Counted from the stretch's first letter, positions 22,046-33,442 are shown. The stretch is 64,000 nucleotides of DNA from Brachionus manjavacas (GCA_019054805.1 JAHQIY010000018.1:1054001-1118000); one strand, 5' to 3'. The notes: generated from the sequence alone by a model not told the origin. Numbers and translations are program-made.

Positions 22046-23886
22046 GAATAATCCTCATTTTGACAAAAATATTTCAACAAGTAATATTTTGACAAGTTTA
22101 TTTCGACAAATCATATTTCAGAAAATTATAATTTCGACAAATAAATTAAATTTCGTATGTATGTAATTCGACAAGTCTAATTTTGACAACAATTATTTTG
22201 ACAAAACTCACACATTTTATTTTATTTAATAAATGGATGAATTACTCTCGCAATTTGAAAGCTTGAATTTAATTCCGTCAACTCGAAAAAAAAAGGACGG
22301 CTCAGAGAGTTACATTTTGATTGACGATAATTATTATGAATACAAATTGTCAAATAAAGCTTCAACTGGTAAAATAAAATGGAGGTGTAATAGTTCTGAA
22401 TATCCAAATTGTAATGTTTCTGTGTCAACAATTGGTATGAATAAACCAGTTACAAATATAATGGAACATGAACATGTAAGTTCTATTAAAAATAAAGTCA
22501 AAGAAGGGAAGTCCGAAATGAAACAAATGGCAGCAAGTCAACCTGATACAATACCGCGCAAAATAATTTTCGAGTGCCAAAAAAATTTAGAGGAAGAAGT
22601 CGTCGCACTTTTACCAACTTACAATGCTGCAAGACAATTATGTTCTAGAGCAAGAATAGACCCGTATGAACAAAGTGATTTGCCTCAAGATTTAAATTTC
22701 ATACTTCATGAAGATTTTACAAGATTATCGAAAGACGAAATGTTTCTTTTGTACGACGAAAATTACAATAACAAAGAACGAATGCTAATATTTTCCACTG
22801 AAAAAAATCTAAAAATTTTGAGTGAACACAGAAATCGGCTTTTTGATGGTACATTTGATGCTGTTCCGTTGATATTCGAGCAATTATTCACTGTTCATGT
22901 TATTAAACAGGGAAAAAATTTACCGTTAATTTATGCATTTTTACGAACAAACAAGAAGTGACCTACACAAAGTTTTTTAACATTGTAAAGTCAAAAGTTA
23001 AGAACAATCCATTAAATGTTTCTTCTGACTACGAGTTGGCAATCATAAATTCTATCGAGGAAATTTTTCCAGAAGCCGATGTTTGTGGTTGCTATTTCCA
23101 TTTAAAAAAGTCCATCTGAAGACACATTCAATCAAGTGGTTTAGCGGCCAAGTATTCGGATTTATCGTTAAAAGATAATTTAATTCGCAAATACTCAAAA
23201 ATGTTGGCTTGTCTAGCCTTTGTACCCGTTGATTATGTTATCGATGCTTTTGTTGAACTTAAAAGTTTAATTCCAAATGAACTTAAAAAGGTATATACCT
23301 ATTTTGAAGACAATTATTTTGGTGCTAAGAAACGAACAAAAGTTCCTAGTCGAAAAACTCCACGATTCAGTCTAGCACTCTGGAATTGTTATGAAAGAAC
23401 TAAAAAAGGTCTTCCAAGGAAAAACAATAACCTAGAAGGTTGGCATAACGCTTTACAGTCGACAATTAAATCACATCCTCATTTGTAATTGAATTAGATA
23501 GTCTTAAACTAGAGCAATCTAATATTGAGAATGTATATATCAAGCTGAGTACTGGTCAAGTAAATAAAAGAAAAGCGGTGTACATGAAATTGGAAGAACA
23601 AAATACTACAATTGTAAATAATTTTAACAAATAAAAAGTTGTAGAGTATTCAAATAATTTATCTTTATTGATAGTATATTAACTTTTTATTTTATATTAA
23701 TTGATTAATTGAATTTTTTTTTCTCTTTTTTTGTCAAAACAACTCTTGTCTAAATATAGCTTTGTCGAAACTTAATTTGTCTAATTAATTTTTAACGAAA
23801 TATAACTTTGTCTAAATTTAATTTGTCGAAAAAAAATTGTCAAAATATTATTTGTCGAAATATGTTTGTCGAATTGAGGATCTTCC
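22046..23886 (+). mobile_element. FLYWCH-type MULE (family 1) with 9-bp TSD
   Basis: Flanked by agttctagc on both sides (22037-22045 and 23887-23895). The ends are imperfect inverted repeats: gaataatcctcattttgac at the left and ggaagatcctcaattcgac as the complement of the right. Inside, many copies of TTCGACAAA and TTTTGACAA run inward from both ends. Length 1841 bp. The 9-bp duplication and the FLYWCH/MULE transposase identify a Mutator-like element. It inserted into the coiled-coil array. Confidence 0.92.
22233..23634 (+). pseudogene. MULE family-1 transposase (two frameshifts, one stop)
   Basis: Starts MDELLSQFESLNLIP. Residues about 25-80 form a FLYWCH-like zinc finger (IKWRCNSSEYPNCNVSV, then MEHEHVSS). 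The MULE catalytic core follows: LFDGTFDAVP (first Asp), NVSSDYELAIINSIEE (second Asp), VCGCYFHLKKSI (conserved Cys/His) and LPRKNNNLEGWHNALQ, likely with the catalytic Glu. Lesions are a frameshift near 22958 at an A-rich spot, a TGA at 23117 in place of W or R, and a frameshift near 23483 in a short T run, after which FVIELDSLKLEQSNIENVY continues to 23634. Full length would be about 465 residues. It catalyses transposition of 22046-23886. Confidence 0.9.
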
Positions 23887-26800
23887 AGTTCTAGCATCAA
23901 ATTCAGATAAAAATTGATCAGTTAAAACAGCAATTGCAGGTGCAAAGAGAACAGTTGTTTTCCAAAAAGGAACATCAGCATGTCCAAACGGACCAGTTTA
24001 AAACTTCATGATAAAACAGATAAAACAACATGTCTAAAGGGATCAGTTTCAACAACAATTGCAGGTCAAGAGATAAGTTGCTTTATCAAAGGGAACAATT
24101 GCAGGGACAAAGAAACCAGTTCGAGGAGCAGCTACAGATCGAAAGAGAACAGTTGCAAGTCGATAGGGACCAGTTCAAGCAGCAACTGCAGTTTCAAAGG
24201 GATCAGTTTCAACAAAAATTGCAGGTCAAAAGAAAAGTTGCTATATCAAAGGGAACAATTGCAGGGACAAAGAAACCAGTTCCAGGAGCAGCTGCAGATC
24301 CAAAGAGAATAATTTTAAATCGAAAGAGAACAGTTGTTTTCCATTAAGGAACATCAGCATGTCCAAACGGACCAGTTCTAGATGAAACTACATGTCCTGA
24401 GGGATCAGTTTCAACAACAATTGCAGATCCAAAGAGAACAGTAGCAAGTCGATTGTGGCCAAATCAAACAGCAACCAGTTTCAACAAAAATAGCAGTTTC
24501 AAAGGGATCAGTTTCAACAACAATTGCAGGTCAAGAGATAAGTTGCTTTATCAAAGGGAACAATTGCAGAGACAAAGAGACCAGTTCCAGGACTAGCTGC
24601 AGATCCAAAGAGAATAATTTTAAATCGAAAGAGAACAGTTGTTTTCCATTAAGGAACATCAGCATGTCCAAACGGACCAGTTCTAGATGAAACTACATGT
24701 CCTGAGGGATCAGTTTCAACAACAATTGCAGATCCAAAGAGAACAGTAGCAAGTCGATAGTGACCAATTCAAACAGCAACTGCAGTTTCAAAGGGACCAG
24801 TTTCAACAAAAATAGCAGTTTCAAAGGGATCAGTTTCAACAACAATTGCAGGTCAAGAGATAAGTTGCTTTATCAAAGGGAACAATTGCAGGGACAAAGA
24901 GACCAGTTCCAGGAGCAGCTGCAGATCCAAAGAGAACACTAGCAAGTGATAGTTACCAGTTAAAGCAGCAACTACAGTTTCAAAGGAACCAGTATTAACA
25001 AGAATAGCAATTTCAAATGGACCAGTTAAAACAGCAATTGCAGGTCCAAAGAGATAAATTTTAGATCCAAAGGGAACAGTTGTTTTCCATTAAGGAACAT
25101 CAGCATGTCCAAACGGACCAGTTCCAGATTAAACTAAATGTTCAGAGGGATCAGTTTCTAAAACAACTGCAGATTCAAAGGTATCAGTTTCAACAACAAT
25201 TGCAGGTCAAGAGATAAGTTGCTTTATCAAAGGAAACAATTGCAGGGACAAAGAGACCAGTTCCAGGAGCAGCTGCAGATCCAAAGAGAATAATTTTAAA
25301 TCGAAAGAGAACAGTTGTTTTCCATTAAGGAACATCAGCATGTCCAAACGGACCAGTTCTAGATGAAACTACATGTCCTGAGGGATCAGTTTCAACAACA
25401 ATTGCAGATCCAAAGAGAACAGTAGCAAGCCGATAGTGACCAATTCAAACAGCAACTGCAGTTTCAAAGGGACCAGTTTCAACAAAAATAGCAGTTTCAA
25501 AGGGATCAGTTTCAACAACAATTGCAGGTCAAGAGATAAGTTGCTTTATCAAAGGGAACAATTGCAGGGACAAAGAGACCAGTTCCAGGAGCAGCTGCAG
25601 ATCCAAAGAGAATAATTTTAAATCGAAAGAGAACAGTTGTTTTCCATTAAGGAACATCAGCATGTCCAAACGGACCAGTTCTAGATGAAACTACATGTCC
25701 TGAGGGATCAGTTTCAACAACAATTGCAGATCCAAAGAGAACAGTAGCAAGCCGATAGTGACCAATTCAAACAGCAACTGCAGTTTCAAAGGGACCAGTT
25801 TCAACAAAAATAGCAGTTTCAAAGGGATCAGTTTCAACAACAATTGCAGGTCAAGAGATAAGTTGCTTTATCAAAGGGAACAATTGCAGGGACAAAGAGA
25901 CCAGTTCCAGGAGCAGCTGCAGATCCAAAGAGAATAATTTTAAATCGAAAGAGAACAGTTGTTTTCCATTAAGGAACATCAGCATGTCCAAACGGACCAG
26001 TTCTAGATGAAACTACATGTCCTGAGGGATCAGTTTCAACAAAAATTGCAGATCCAAAGAGAACAGTAGCAAGTCGATTGTGACCAATTCAAACAGCAAC
26101 CAGTTTCAACAAAAATAGCAGTTTCAAAGGGATCAGTTTCAACAACAATTGCAGGTCAAGAGATAAGTTGCTTTATCAAAGGAAACAATTGCAGGGACAA
26201 AGAGACCAGTTCCAGGAGCAGCTGCAGATCCAAAGAGAATAATTTTAAATCGAAAGAGAACAGTTGTTTTCCATTAAGGAACATCAGCATGTCCAAACGG
26301 ACCAGTTCTAGATGAAACTACATGTCCTGAGGGATCAGTTTCAACAACAATTGCAGATCCAAAGAGAACAGTAGCAAGCCGATAGTGACCAATTCAAACA
26401 GCAACTGCAGTTTCAAAGGGACCAGTTTCAACAAAAATAGCAGTTTCAAAGGGATCAGTTTCAACAACAATTGCAGGTCAAGAGATAAGTTGCTTTATCA
26501 AAGGGAACAATTGCAGGGACAAAGAGACCAGTTCCAGGAGCAGCTGCAGATCCAAAGAGAATAATTTTAAATCGAAAGAGAACAGTTGTTTTCCATTAAG
26601 GAACATCAGCATGTCCAAACGGACCAGTTCTAGATGAAACTACATGTCCTGAGGGATCAGTTTCAACAACAATTGCAGATCCAAAGAGAACAGTAGCAAG
26701 CCGATAGTGACCAATTCAAACAGCAACTGCAGTTTCAAAGGGACCAGTTTCAACAAAAATAGCAGTTTCAAAGGGATCAGTTTCAACAACAATTGCAGGT

Positions 26801-27245
26801 CAAGAGATAAGTTGCTTTATCAAAGGAAACAATTGCAGGGACAAAGAGACCAGTTCCAGGAGCAGCTGCAGATCCAAAGAGAATAATTTTAAATCGAAAG
26901 AGAACAGTTGTTTTCCATTAAGGAACATCAGCATGTCCAAACGGACCAGTTCTAGATGAAACTACATGTCCTGAGGGATCAGTTTCAACAACAATTGCAG
27001 ATCCAAAGAGAACAGTAGCAAGTCGATTGTGACCAATTCAAACAGCAACCAGTTTCAACAAAAATAGCAGTTTCAAAGGGATCAGTTTCAACAACAATTG
27101 CAGGTCAAGAGATAAGTTGCTTTATCAAAGGGAACAATTGCAGGGACAAAGAGACCAGTTCCAGCAGCAGCTGTAGATCCAAAGAGAACAGTTGCAAGTC
27201 GATAGTGACCAGTTCAAGTAGCAACTGCAGTTTCAAAGCGATCAG
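23887..27245 (+). repeat. Gln-rich coiled-coil tandem array with 322/305-bp higher-order repeat
   Basis: The marker gaacagttgttttccatt starts at 24328, 24633, 25309, 25631, 25953, 26258, 26580 and 26902 (variant at 25074). Spacings are 305, then after a 676-bp stretch 322, 322, 305, 322 and 322, with a short 305-type unit after 26902. The 305 form lacks 17 bases. So a 949-bp super-unit (322+322+305) repeats twice from 25309. The plus-strand product reads as heptads (QLQIERE, QLQVDRD) and hendecads (QFKQQLQFQRD). The longest open pieces are 24030-24347, 23980-24312 and 24760-24942; stops occur in every unit. Recent unequal exchange of a decayed coiled-coil gene is the simplest reading. Confidence 0.88.
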
Positions 27246-27254
27246 TTTCAACGC

Positions 27255-27400
27255 AATTTATTTAATCGATCATTTCTGGCTTGTAGCATTCGTTTCTTTT
27301 TAAGGTGCTGAACTCTTTTATCCGTAAATGTATCCTTGAAATTTTAAAATTGAAATTTAAAATTATCCAATTGTTCATTTTGAATCTGCACCTATTGCTA
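27255..27400 (-). pseudogene. Coiled-coil gene tail relic, opposite to the array
   Basis: The minus strand reads VQIQNEQLDNFKFQF, a stop, then NFKDTFTDKRVQHLKKKRM and ARNDRLNKL. It aligns with EQLKSFLSDFHDAFTNKKVQHH and GNDQLNRLL at 30650-30790. It abuts the plus-strand array at 27245 in opposite orientation, so a breakpoint or inversion lies here. Confidence 0.55.
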
Positions 27401-27404
27401 ATTA

Positions 27405-28085
27405 GTTAAGGCAGATATTTGATATTGATATTTAAGAAACTAACATCTATTAATTAATTTTGTTAATTTACTAAAATTAATTTTTTCCTAAATTTATTAT
27501 CAATTAGTTAAGGCAGATATTTGATATTGATATTTAAGTAATAAACATCTATTAATTAATTTTATTAACTGACTAAAATTATTTTTTTTTTCCTAAATTT
27601 ATGATTAATTAGTTAAGGCAGATTTTTGATTATTAACCTCATATTAGATCATGTGAATTTCAATTATCAATTAAACAAAAATTCTTCCTTCTTTGATAGA
27701 TTAAAATAATAAATTCAATTAAAAAGAACACTGCAGCATACTTTATTGTTCAATTTTGACCGAAAAAAAATTTCTTTTTCTTTTTTATTAATAAAATCAA
27801 ATCCAAAATCAATTTGTATCTTTATATATTACTTTTTTTTTAATGAAAAAAATTATTATTAGCAAAAAAAGTGCAATAAAGAAAGCTGCAGTTATATATT
27901 TATTATATATTTTATTATCTTTAATTGTAATTTATCAAAAAAGGAAGAATTTTTGTTCGATTTGTATTTGAATTTCTTAGCACCCATAAGATTCCCTTTT
28001 TTAAAATAATTTCTTGAAAAAAACATGTAACAATTTGATATAAAAAAATCTTCTTATTCATAAAAAACAATATAAGATTTTTTTT
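27405..28085 (-). repeat. Dispersed noncoding repeat with empty hAT target site
   Basis: Reverse complement of 6884-7149 joined to 9682-9984. The hAT target occurs once, uninterrupted, at 27818-27825 (atctttat). The left part holds about two tandem copies of a 97-base unit starting ttagttaaggcagatatttg. No coding content. Confidence 0.9.
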
Positions 28086-28617
28086 TATCTTGTTTTTTTT
28101 AACCTTATTTTTTTTATCCTTATTGTTTTTATCCTACAGAAAAATTATTCAATCAATGTCCAAAGCACATAATAAATACTAAATTTATAATTAATAAATT
28201 CATAATTTTTTTTATATTCAATCTGTTAGTCTTGATTGTGAAATTTAAGCATAATTAACAGAAATTAATATATATTTAAAAATGTTAAGGCGTTTTTGAT
28301 GAAAAATAAAAAATACATTTGAAAAAAATTGATCAAAATATTTTTTACTAAAAAATAACGAATCAAAAATAAATAAATTAAATTTGCTCTTATTATGAGC
28401 AAAACTATGTACTTTTAAATTTTATTTATAAAAATAATGACTTGTTTTTAAATTTATTAATTAATTTTTACTTGTTTGAAAAAAAATTTAAGCCCCGATT
28501 ACGAAAAACTAAAAAAAACAATAAGCAGAATATATTTAACCAAAAAATATTTATAACTATAGAATGTAAAAAATTAACTGAATTTAAATTTATTAAAAAA
28601 ATTTTGAAATTTTACTT
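28086..28617. other. AT-rich 3' flank of LCMT1, no gene seen
   Basis: No protein-like frame. On the minus strand an AATAAA lies at 28594-28589, about 24 bases after the LCMT1 stop. It could be the poly(A) signal, although such hexamers are common in DNA this AT-rich. Confidence 0.5.
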
Positions 28618-29640
28618 TTAAAAAAATATTTTTCTAAATAATTCAGAATTGGCAGCTATGCCAACACAATAGTGGTCCATAAGTTGAAAAAATAGTTCTT
28701 TTTCGTCCAAAAACTCGATTGCCTCAATTCTATGCCTCTCTGATTGATCCATTTTTGCTTTGTAAAAATCGCTCATAGTAATTACCTGAGTGCATGTGTT
28801 GACAAAGCCATTTGAAACAAAACGATCAAACTGTGTGTCTACATTAGAACATGCCTCAGTGCCTTGTAGTCTACATTCCCTAGCTGCCATATTGGACATC
28901 ATTATGTCACCAAATTTGTCCGACAAATTGCATTGTTCGTAATTAACAAAGCCAACTTGGTCAAAATTATGAGTCAAGTATTTTAAAAGATTGCTTGAGT
29001 GCTCCATGGACATGTAGATGAGAACACATTCGGCAATTACCAAAGTAGGATGCCCAAAGTTTGCTCCACAAGCTTTTAGTTTTGAATCAAGATCGTTTGG
29101 ATTTCTCAAATCGGCACTAATCAAGTCATAATTGTCTAGATGAATTTCTGAGTTGGACTTTAAAGATGGATGAACTGGGTCTGATCTAGGAAACAGGGAA
29201 GGTACTTTAAAATCATCTTGGCTTTGGTTCTCATTATTGCCGGCCTCTTGGACGTCGGGTCGAGGAATTTTGTCGCTCAATGCTCTTTTAGTCCGGATCA
29301 AACGAATTTTAGACGAAACTATGCGGGGAAAATCAATCTCAATGTATTTTTTAAAATTTAATTTTTTATCTGTTAAATCAAAGAAAAGTGTGTCATATCC
29401 AGCACCGAGATTTATCACCTGGGCATTGTCAAATAGTTGTAAAAATTTGTACACACGACTTCGAATGGCATTTACGCGAGCGAAATATCCTCGGCTTATT
29501 TCAGGCGGCTTGTGCTCTGAGATATGAGTGCCACAAAAGTATTTTAAATAAGGGTCGGACCAGTATCCTTTTGAAATGGCGTACGACTTACAAAAGGATG
29601 CATCATTATTTGTCAACTGAATTGCTTCGTCAGATGACAT
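28618..29640 (-). CDS. LCMT1: Leucine carboxyl methyltransferase 1 (PP2A methyltransferase)
   Basis: Transfers a methyl group from S-adenosylmethionine to the C-terminal Leu carboxylate of the PP2A catalytic subunit, which promotes assembly of PP2A holoenzymes; cytosolic in known cases. At 340 residues it matches the usual length (about 330). Family blocks in order: LTNNDASFCKSYAISKGYW (N-terminus), PPEISRGYFARV, the SAM-binding VINLGAGYDTLFF (about residues 73-86), YIEIDFPRIVSSK, LISADLRN, then LVIAECVLIYM and VNYEQCN. The first ATG at 29640 gives the full N-terminal block. Intronless, unlike most animal LCMT1 genes, so a retrocopy is possible, but the frame is intact and all motifs are kept. 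A Gln/Asn-rich insert (residues about 125-165) is longer than in vertebrates. The only convincing host gene here. Confidence 0.95.
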   Translation of the reverse strand: MSSDEAIQLTNNDASFCKSYAISKGYWSDPYLKYFCGTHISEHKPPEISRGYFARVNAIRSRVYKFLQLFDNAQVINLGAGYDTLFFDLTDKKLNFKKYIEIDFPRIVSSKIRLIRTKRALSDKIPRPDVQEAGNNENQSQDDFKVPSLFPRSDPVHPSLKSNSEIHLDNYDLISADLRNPNDLDSKLKACGANFGHPTLVIAECVLIYMSMEHSSNLLKYLTHNFDQVGFVNYEQCNLSDKFGDIMMSNMAARECRLQGTEACSNVDTQFDRFVSNGFVNTCTQVITMSDFYKAKMDQSERHRIEAIEFLDEKELFFQLMDHYCVGIAANSELFRKIFF

Positions 29641-30597
29641 ACCAATAATACCAATGTCAGAATTAAAATAAAAATTTCAAAATCAATTTTCTTTTAATAA
29701 TTTCGTTTGTTTTTTTTTTGATTTTAAAAGTTAAAAATGCAGATCAAAGCTAACTTAATATTTATTTTCTTATTTTTTATTTCAAGTTAAAAAGTGTTTA
29801 ATTTATTTTCTATTTTAGTATATACCAAAATAGATGAATCTATTTGGGATTTTAAATTAATTACTTGATCCCAAAAAAGTTATGATCTCTGATAATATTT
29901 TTTTTTCTTCTAAAAATGACGCCAAATTTGGCGATGAAAAAAAAAATAAATCTTAAATTAAAAATTAAAAAAAAATCTTTTTTTATAACAAAGACTATTT
30001 TTGTCTTTATGACTTCAATATTACATGCTTGGTAAAAAAAATTTACATTATTTTTATTTTTTCAACTTTAAAAATAATTTCATTTTCAACTTTTTTTGTC
30101 TGTTGGCTTGTTTTTCTTATTTTTTTTTTATTAATTTGGGAACAAATTTCAGAAAAAGGTCGCCGTTATAAGAGAGACATCCGCTACACCCATTCCAGCA
30201 CCTCTTAACTCTGAACAGTATTTTTTTTCGATTTGTTATTGTTCTCTTTATAACTATAACTGTCTTTTCAAAAGTTCAACTTATTATGTATTATTTTATT
30301 ATAAAGTAAATGAAGTAGCAATATTAAATATTTAAGAAGCAGCATTAATCTTGAAAAAAAAATTTCCTTTTTTTCTTGTTTCTTTTCTTTTTATTTCTCT
30401 TGTTTTTTTTCTATTATACGGCTAGAGGTGGCCTTTTTACGAATAAAAAATTAAAAATAAGAATCTCTTTTTGAGTATATGCTCCTTGCTGCCGGATTAG
30501 CAGGTTTTTTACAAATTTAAAAAATTTAGGAAATCATTATTTATGTTTTTTTACTAATTTAAATAAAAATAAAAAAATTTAAATATTAAAATTGACC
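29641..30597. other. Upstream region of LCMT1, no gene seen
   Basis: AT-rich with T and A runs. The LCMT1 promoter must lie here if the gene is transcribed, but I see no clear TATA or initiator context. A less AT-rich patch at 30165-30215 (gtcgccgttataagagag) is not explained. Confidence 0.5.
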
Positions 30598-31110
30598 TTA
30601 ACACAATTCTTGTTTTTTAGCATTCAAAAGTGTGAGTCTTTTTTTATAGTCAATTATTTGAACAAGCAATCGATTAAGCTGATCATTTCCAGTTTGTTGA
30701 ATTTGTGTCTCATGGTGTTGCACCTTTTTATTGGTAAATGCATCATGAAAATCGGAAAGAAAGCTTTTTAATTGTTCAGTTTCAGATTTCGGTTGCCTGC
30801 AATTGTTCCCTTTGGACCTGCAATTTTTGACTGAAATATTCTACTTGGACCTTGATTGTTTTCTTTGCAACTGAATTTGTTTCTACATTTTCATTTGTTT
30901 TACTTATCCTTTTGGCCCTTTATTTATTCTAAACTAAAGGTTTAGAATAACTAAAGAATATTATTTTTTTAAAAGTAATTGTTTAGTCTTTAAACTTCTA
31001 AATATCCTATTTGAACCTGTTTTTGTGATTTAACAGCTTCAATTAGTCCTAGAATTATTTATTTGGAACTATTTTGTTGCTGGAACTGAATCCTTCGCAA
31101 ATTTTCATGT
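30598..31110 (-). pseudogene. Coiled-coil protein 3' end (unrecognised family)
   Basis: The minus strand from 31110 gives degraded Gln-rich repeats ending QKLQVQREQLQ. After a one-base shift at a GG, a clean frame follows: PKSETEQLKSFLSDFHDAF, TNKKVQHHETQIQQTGNDQLN, LLVQIIDYKKRLTLLNAKK, ending QELC at the stop 30600-30598. It is related to 27255-27400 on the minus strand and, in its repeat part, to the array at 21360-27245. Predicted to be helical throughout. I do not recognise the family; function unknown. Confidence 0.55.
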
Positions 31111-31279
31111 TTATGCGAACTGCCCTCTAAAGACCTATATTTGTTATATTTACAGGCTGGTTTTAATTATGGAAGGGTTTCCTTTAGGCCTGCAATTGCT
31201 TCCTTTTAACCGGCTTTTAATTTAAGGATTAATTGAACGGATTATTCTTATCCTGAAGCACTCGAGTCTCCTAACGGTG

Positions 31280-31495
31280 TTAGACTCTAATGTCGTTGGC
31301 TGTCTGAAATGGGTCCAAACTGAAAATGCTTCCTAATTCTTCTAATGCTTTTAAACGTGCATTTTCCAAGGAAATCCTCTTTCGTTTCTTAAACTGTTCA
31401 AATTTGACCTGCATTTGTTGATTGAATTTCTGTCTTTTAATTGCTGTTCTTAGAGCTGAATTTGTTGGATTAGGATTTAGGGTTTGCAACTGCAT
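31280..31495 (-). CDS. Hypothetical basic coiled-coil fragment (71 aa)
   Basis: MQLQTLNPNPTNSALRTAIK, then QKFNQQMQVKFEQFKKRKR and LENARLKALEELGSIFSLD, ending in TANDIRV. Gln/Lys-rich and helical, followed at once by the degraded coiled-coil repeats (31250-30780), so it may be an exon or frame segment of the same gene. No upstream partner frame is visible. Not recognised. Confidence 0.35.
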   Translation of the reverse strand: MQLQTLNPNPTNSALRTAIKRQKFNQQMQVKFEQFKKRKRISLENARLKALEELGSIFSLDPFQTANDIRV

Positions 31496-31906
31496 TTGAA
31501 AATGGAAAATATCCCTTAAAAACTATAATTTCTTACAACCTTAACCTTATAGAGTTTTCGATTTTATCGATCAAAAATTATTGACATCAAATGGTGGAAA
31601 ATAGAGAGAAACCAAAAAATTATCTTTATTAAAAAATACATCTAGAAGTAGATTTTCCTAATCCTAGAACATTAATAAATGAAACAGAAGGACAAGCATC
31701 TGATACATAATCGATAGAAATAAGATTGTACAAGAAATAAGAAATGCGAGAAAGTAAATCGGACTTTTATTCGTTTTATATTAATTGTATATAGTTATTT
31801 AATTTATTTGTTAATAATTTTGTAAATAAAAAAAAAATTTTTGATTAAAAGAAGTAAATTCATTTGATTGTTTATTGATTAAAAAATAATATTAAAAATA
31901 ATAGTT
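31496..31906. other. AT-rich spacer, no gene seen
   Basis: Separates two minus-strand relics of the unrecognised family. No coding-like frame. Confidence 0.5.
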
Positions 31907-32680
31907 TTAATTTTCTTCGCCCTCTTCTGGACATTCTATCCATATAATTTCTGGACTGCATAGAGGTACTTCATCCACTAAGTTATAATTCGAAGCTTCC
32001 CGATGAATAATCCTGATTTCTATCAAGGCCTCCTATTCTTCTTGTTCTGTGAATTCGCGTTTAATTTTTAAAACCAAATCCCTATCAACATCGCAAAAAT
32101 TATATTGGCCGATTTCTTCAATTCCTACTAAGAATTTCTTAGTAAGAAATCGTCGAATTTTCGCCACGCTTCTGCTGTGGCTATACATTTTGCTGCCAAG
32201 GAAATTAGTTCTTCACTCCAAATGCCTTCATGCTTTTCAAATATGTTGACATACTCTAATAAATCAAAATTAGAAAGATAAAAACGTCTAGCCTATTCTC
32301 TCTTTTAATTGATCTTGTTACTCAAGACTTTAAAGTCTATTATGTCCGTAGGATTATAGGACATGAAAAACGCTTGATTCTCATCTTCAAGCCTTCAAGA
32401 CTGGAATCTTTTTTCGTCAGTTAGTCAATCCAGCTCAACTTAGTTGTTCTCTAATGGAGCCAATGGTGTCATCCAAAGTTTTGCGGTTTGACAGAGAAGT
32501 CCATACCATTTCTTCAATGACTAATTGCTCTATTTGAGCTCTAGGTGCATCATCGAATTTCAGTGTGTCTTTTTCAACATACTGGTGCCCTGTCCATGTA
32601 TGATAAGGACCGTAGGACTGAGCTAAAATAACATTAGCAGTTGTTTGTATGTCTATGCTCTTCCGCATAGCACTTGACAC
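31907..32680 (-). pseudogene. Unrecognised protein family, relic A
   Basis: Segments in order on the minus strand. 32680-32435: MSSAMRKSIDIQTTANVIL, AQSYGPYHTWTGHQYVEK, then DTLKFDDAPRAQIEQLVIEE, ending REQLS. 32380-32130: DENQAFFMSYNPTDIID, RRFYLSNFDLLEYVNIFEKH, then EELISLAAKCIATAEAWRKF. 32060-31907: REFTEQEE, EALIEIRIIHREASNYN, DEVPLCSPEIIWIECPEEG and a stop. Two or three frameshifts separate them. LAAKCxATxxAWxKF and the acidic tail recur in relic B (36326-36790); LKxDDAxRAxIxQLV recurs at 54610 and 51800. No known domain recognised. It could be a host gene family or cargo of an element. Confidence 0.55.
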
Positions 32681-33048
32681 CAGCCTGAGTTGGTTTCGTG
32701 AACATCTACTCTTACTCTAATATTTCGTAAGAGTTTCTAATAATTTTTAAATGGTGCCAGCTTATCATAATCCGCGTATAATATTTTTAAAAAACAAAAA
32801 TAATATTTTCTAGAACAAAAATACTGATGTTAGTGTCAATTATTTTTTGTTAGTACAATTAAATTAAATAATGTCAAATATGATTAAGATAGTAACTGTT
32901 TTATCTCTTTGACACCAAAATTGATTTAATTGAAACAAATAAAAAAAAACTTTTTTTCAATAATTAATTAAAGACCTTCTAAAGCTGATTCCGACAAGAT
33001 GAGTTTATTGGTGTTATACAAAAAGCAAATTTTTGAGCTATTCTCAAA

Positions 33049-33324
33049 ATGTCTTTTATCGAAATCCCAAACAACTTAAGCCAAGATGAGTCCATTAAAC
33101 CAGAACAAGTTAAAAAAACTAGAGGAAAGGGAAAAGTTTACCTCCCTTTCTGTAGTTTTCGTAACTTGGTCAACAGTTCAAATTTCGAGTTCAAATTTCA
33201 CAGTTGCATCGAATATCAAAGCCTGCTAAATTTGCAGAGTTATGCAGAAATTAAATTTCAATATAATCGAGCGTGGTGCATTTTGCAGAGATTCTGCACA
33301 CCATTAGCAGACTTTTACAGTTGA
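33049..33324 (+). CDS. Hypothetical 91-aa frame
   Basis: MSFIEIPNNLSQDESIKPEQ, then KKTRGKGKVYLPFCSFRNL. The first 45 residues look protein-like, a charged segment followed by KVYLPF, perhaps the N-terminus of a transposase-type protein. The rest (SCIEYQSLLNLQSYAEIK and on) looks random. I do not recognise it; possibly a first exon or a relic. Confidence 0.3.
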   Translation: MSFIEIPNNLSQDESIKPEQVKKTRGKGKVYLPFCSFRNLVNSSNFEFKFHSCIEYQSLLNLQSYAEIKFQYNRAWCILQRFCTPLADFYS

Positions 33325-33442
33325 TGCAACTTTGAATGTTGCACCATGTTGGATTTACAGAACTAATTTTAAACTTTTAGATAAAAAGTAATTAAATTTT
33401 TTAACACTTTGTTCTGTTCTTTTGTACTGAACTTCACAAAAC

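Noticed and set aside
23887..27245. CRISPR-like regular spacing of repeats
   Set aside because: Spacing reflects tandem units of a coiled-coil coding repeat with near-identical intervening sequence; there are no unique spacers and no cas genes.
29237..29648. Plus-strand frames over LCMT1
   Set aside because: Antisense shadows of the LCMT1 coding sequence.
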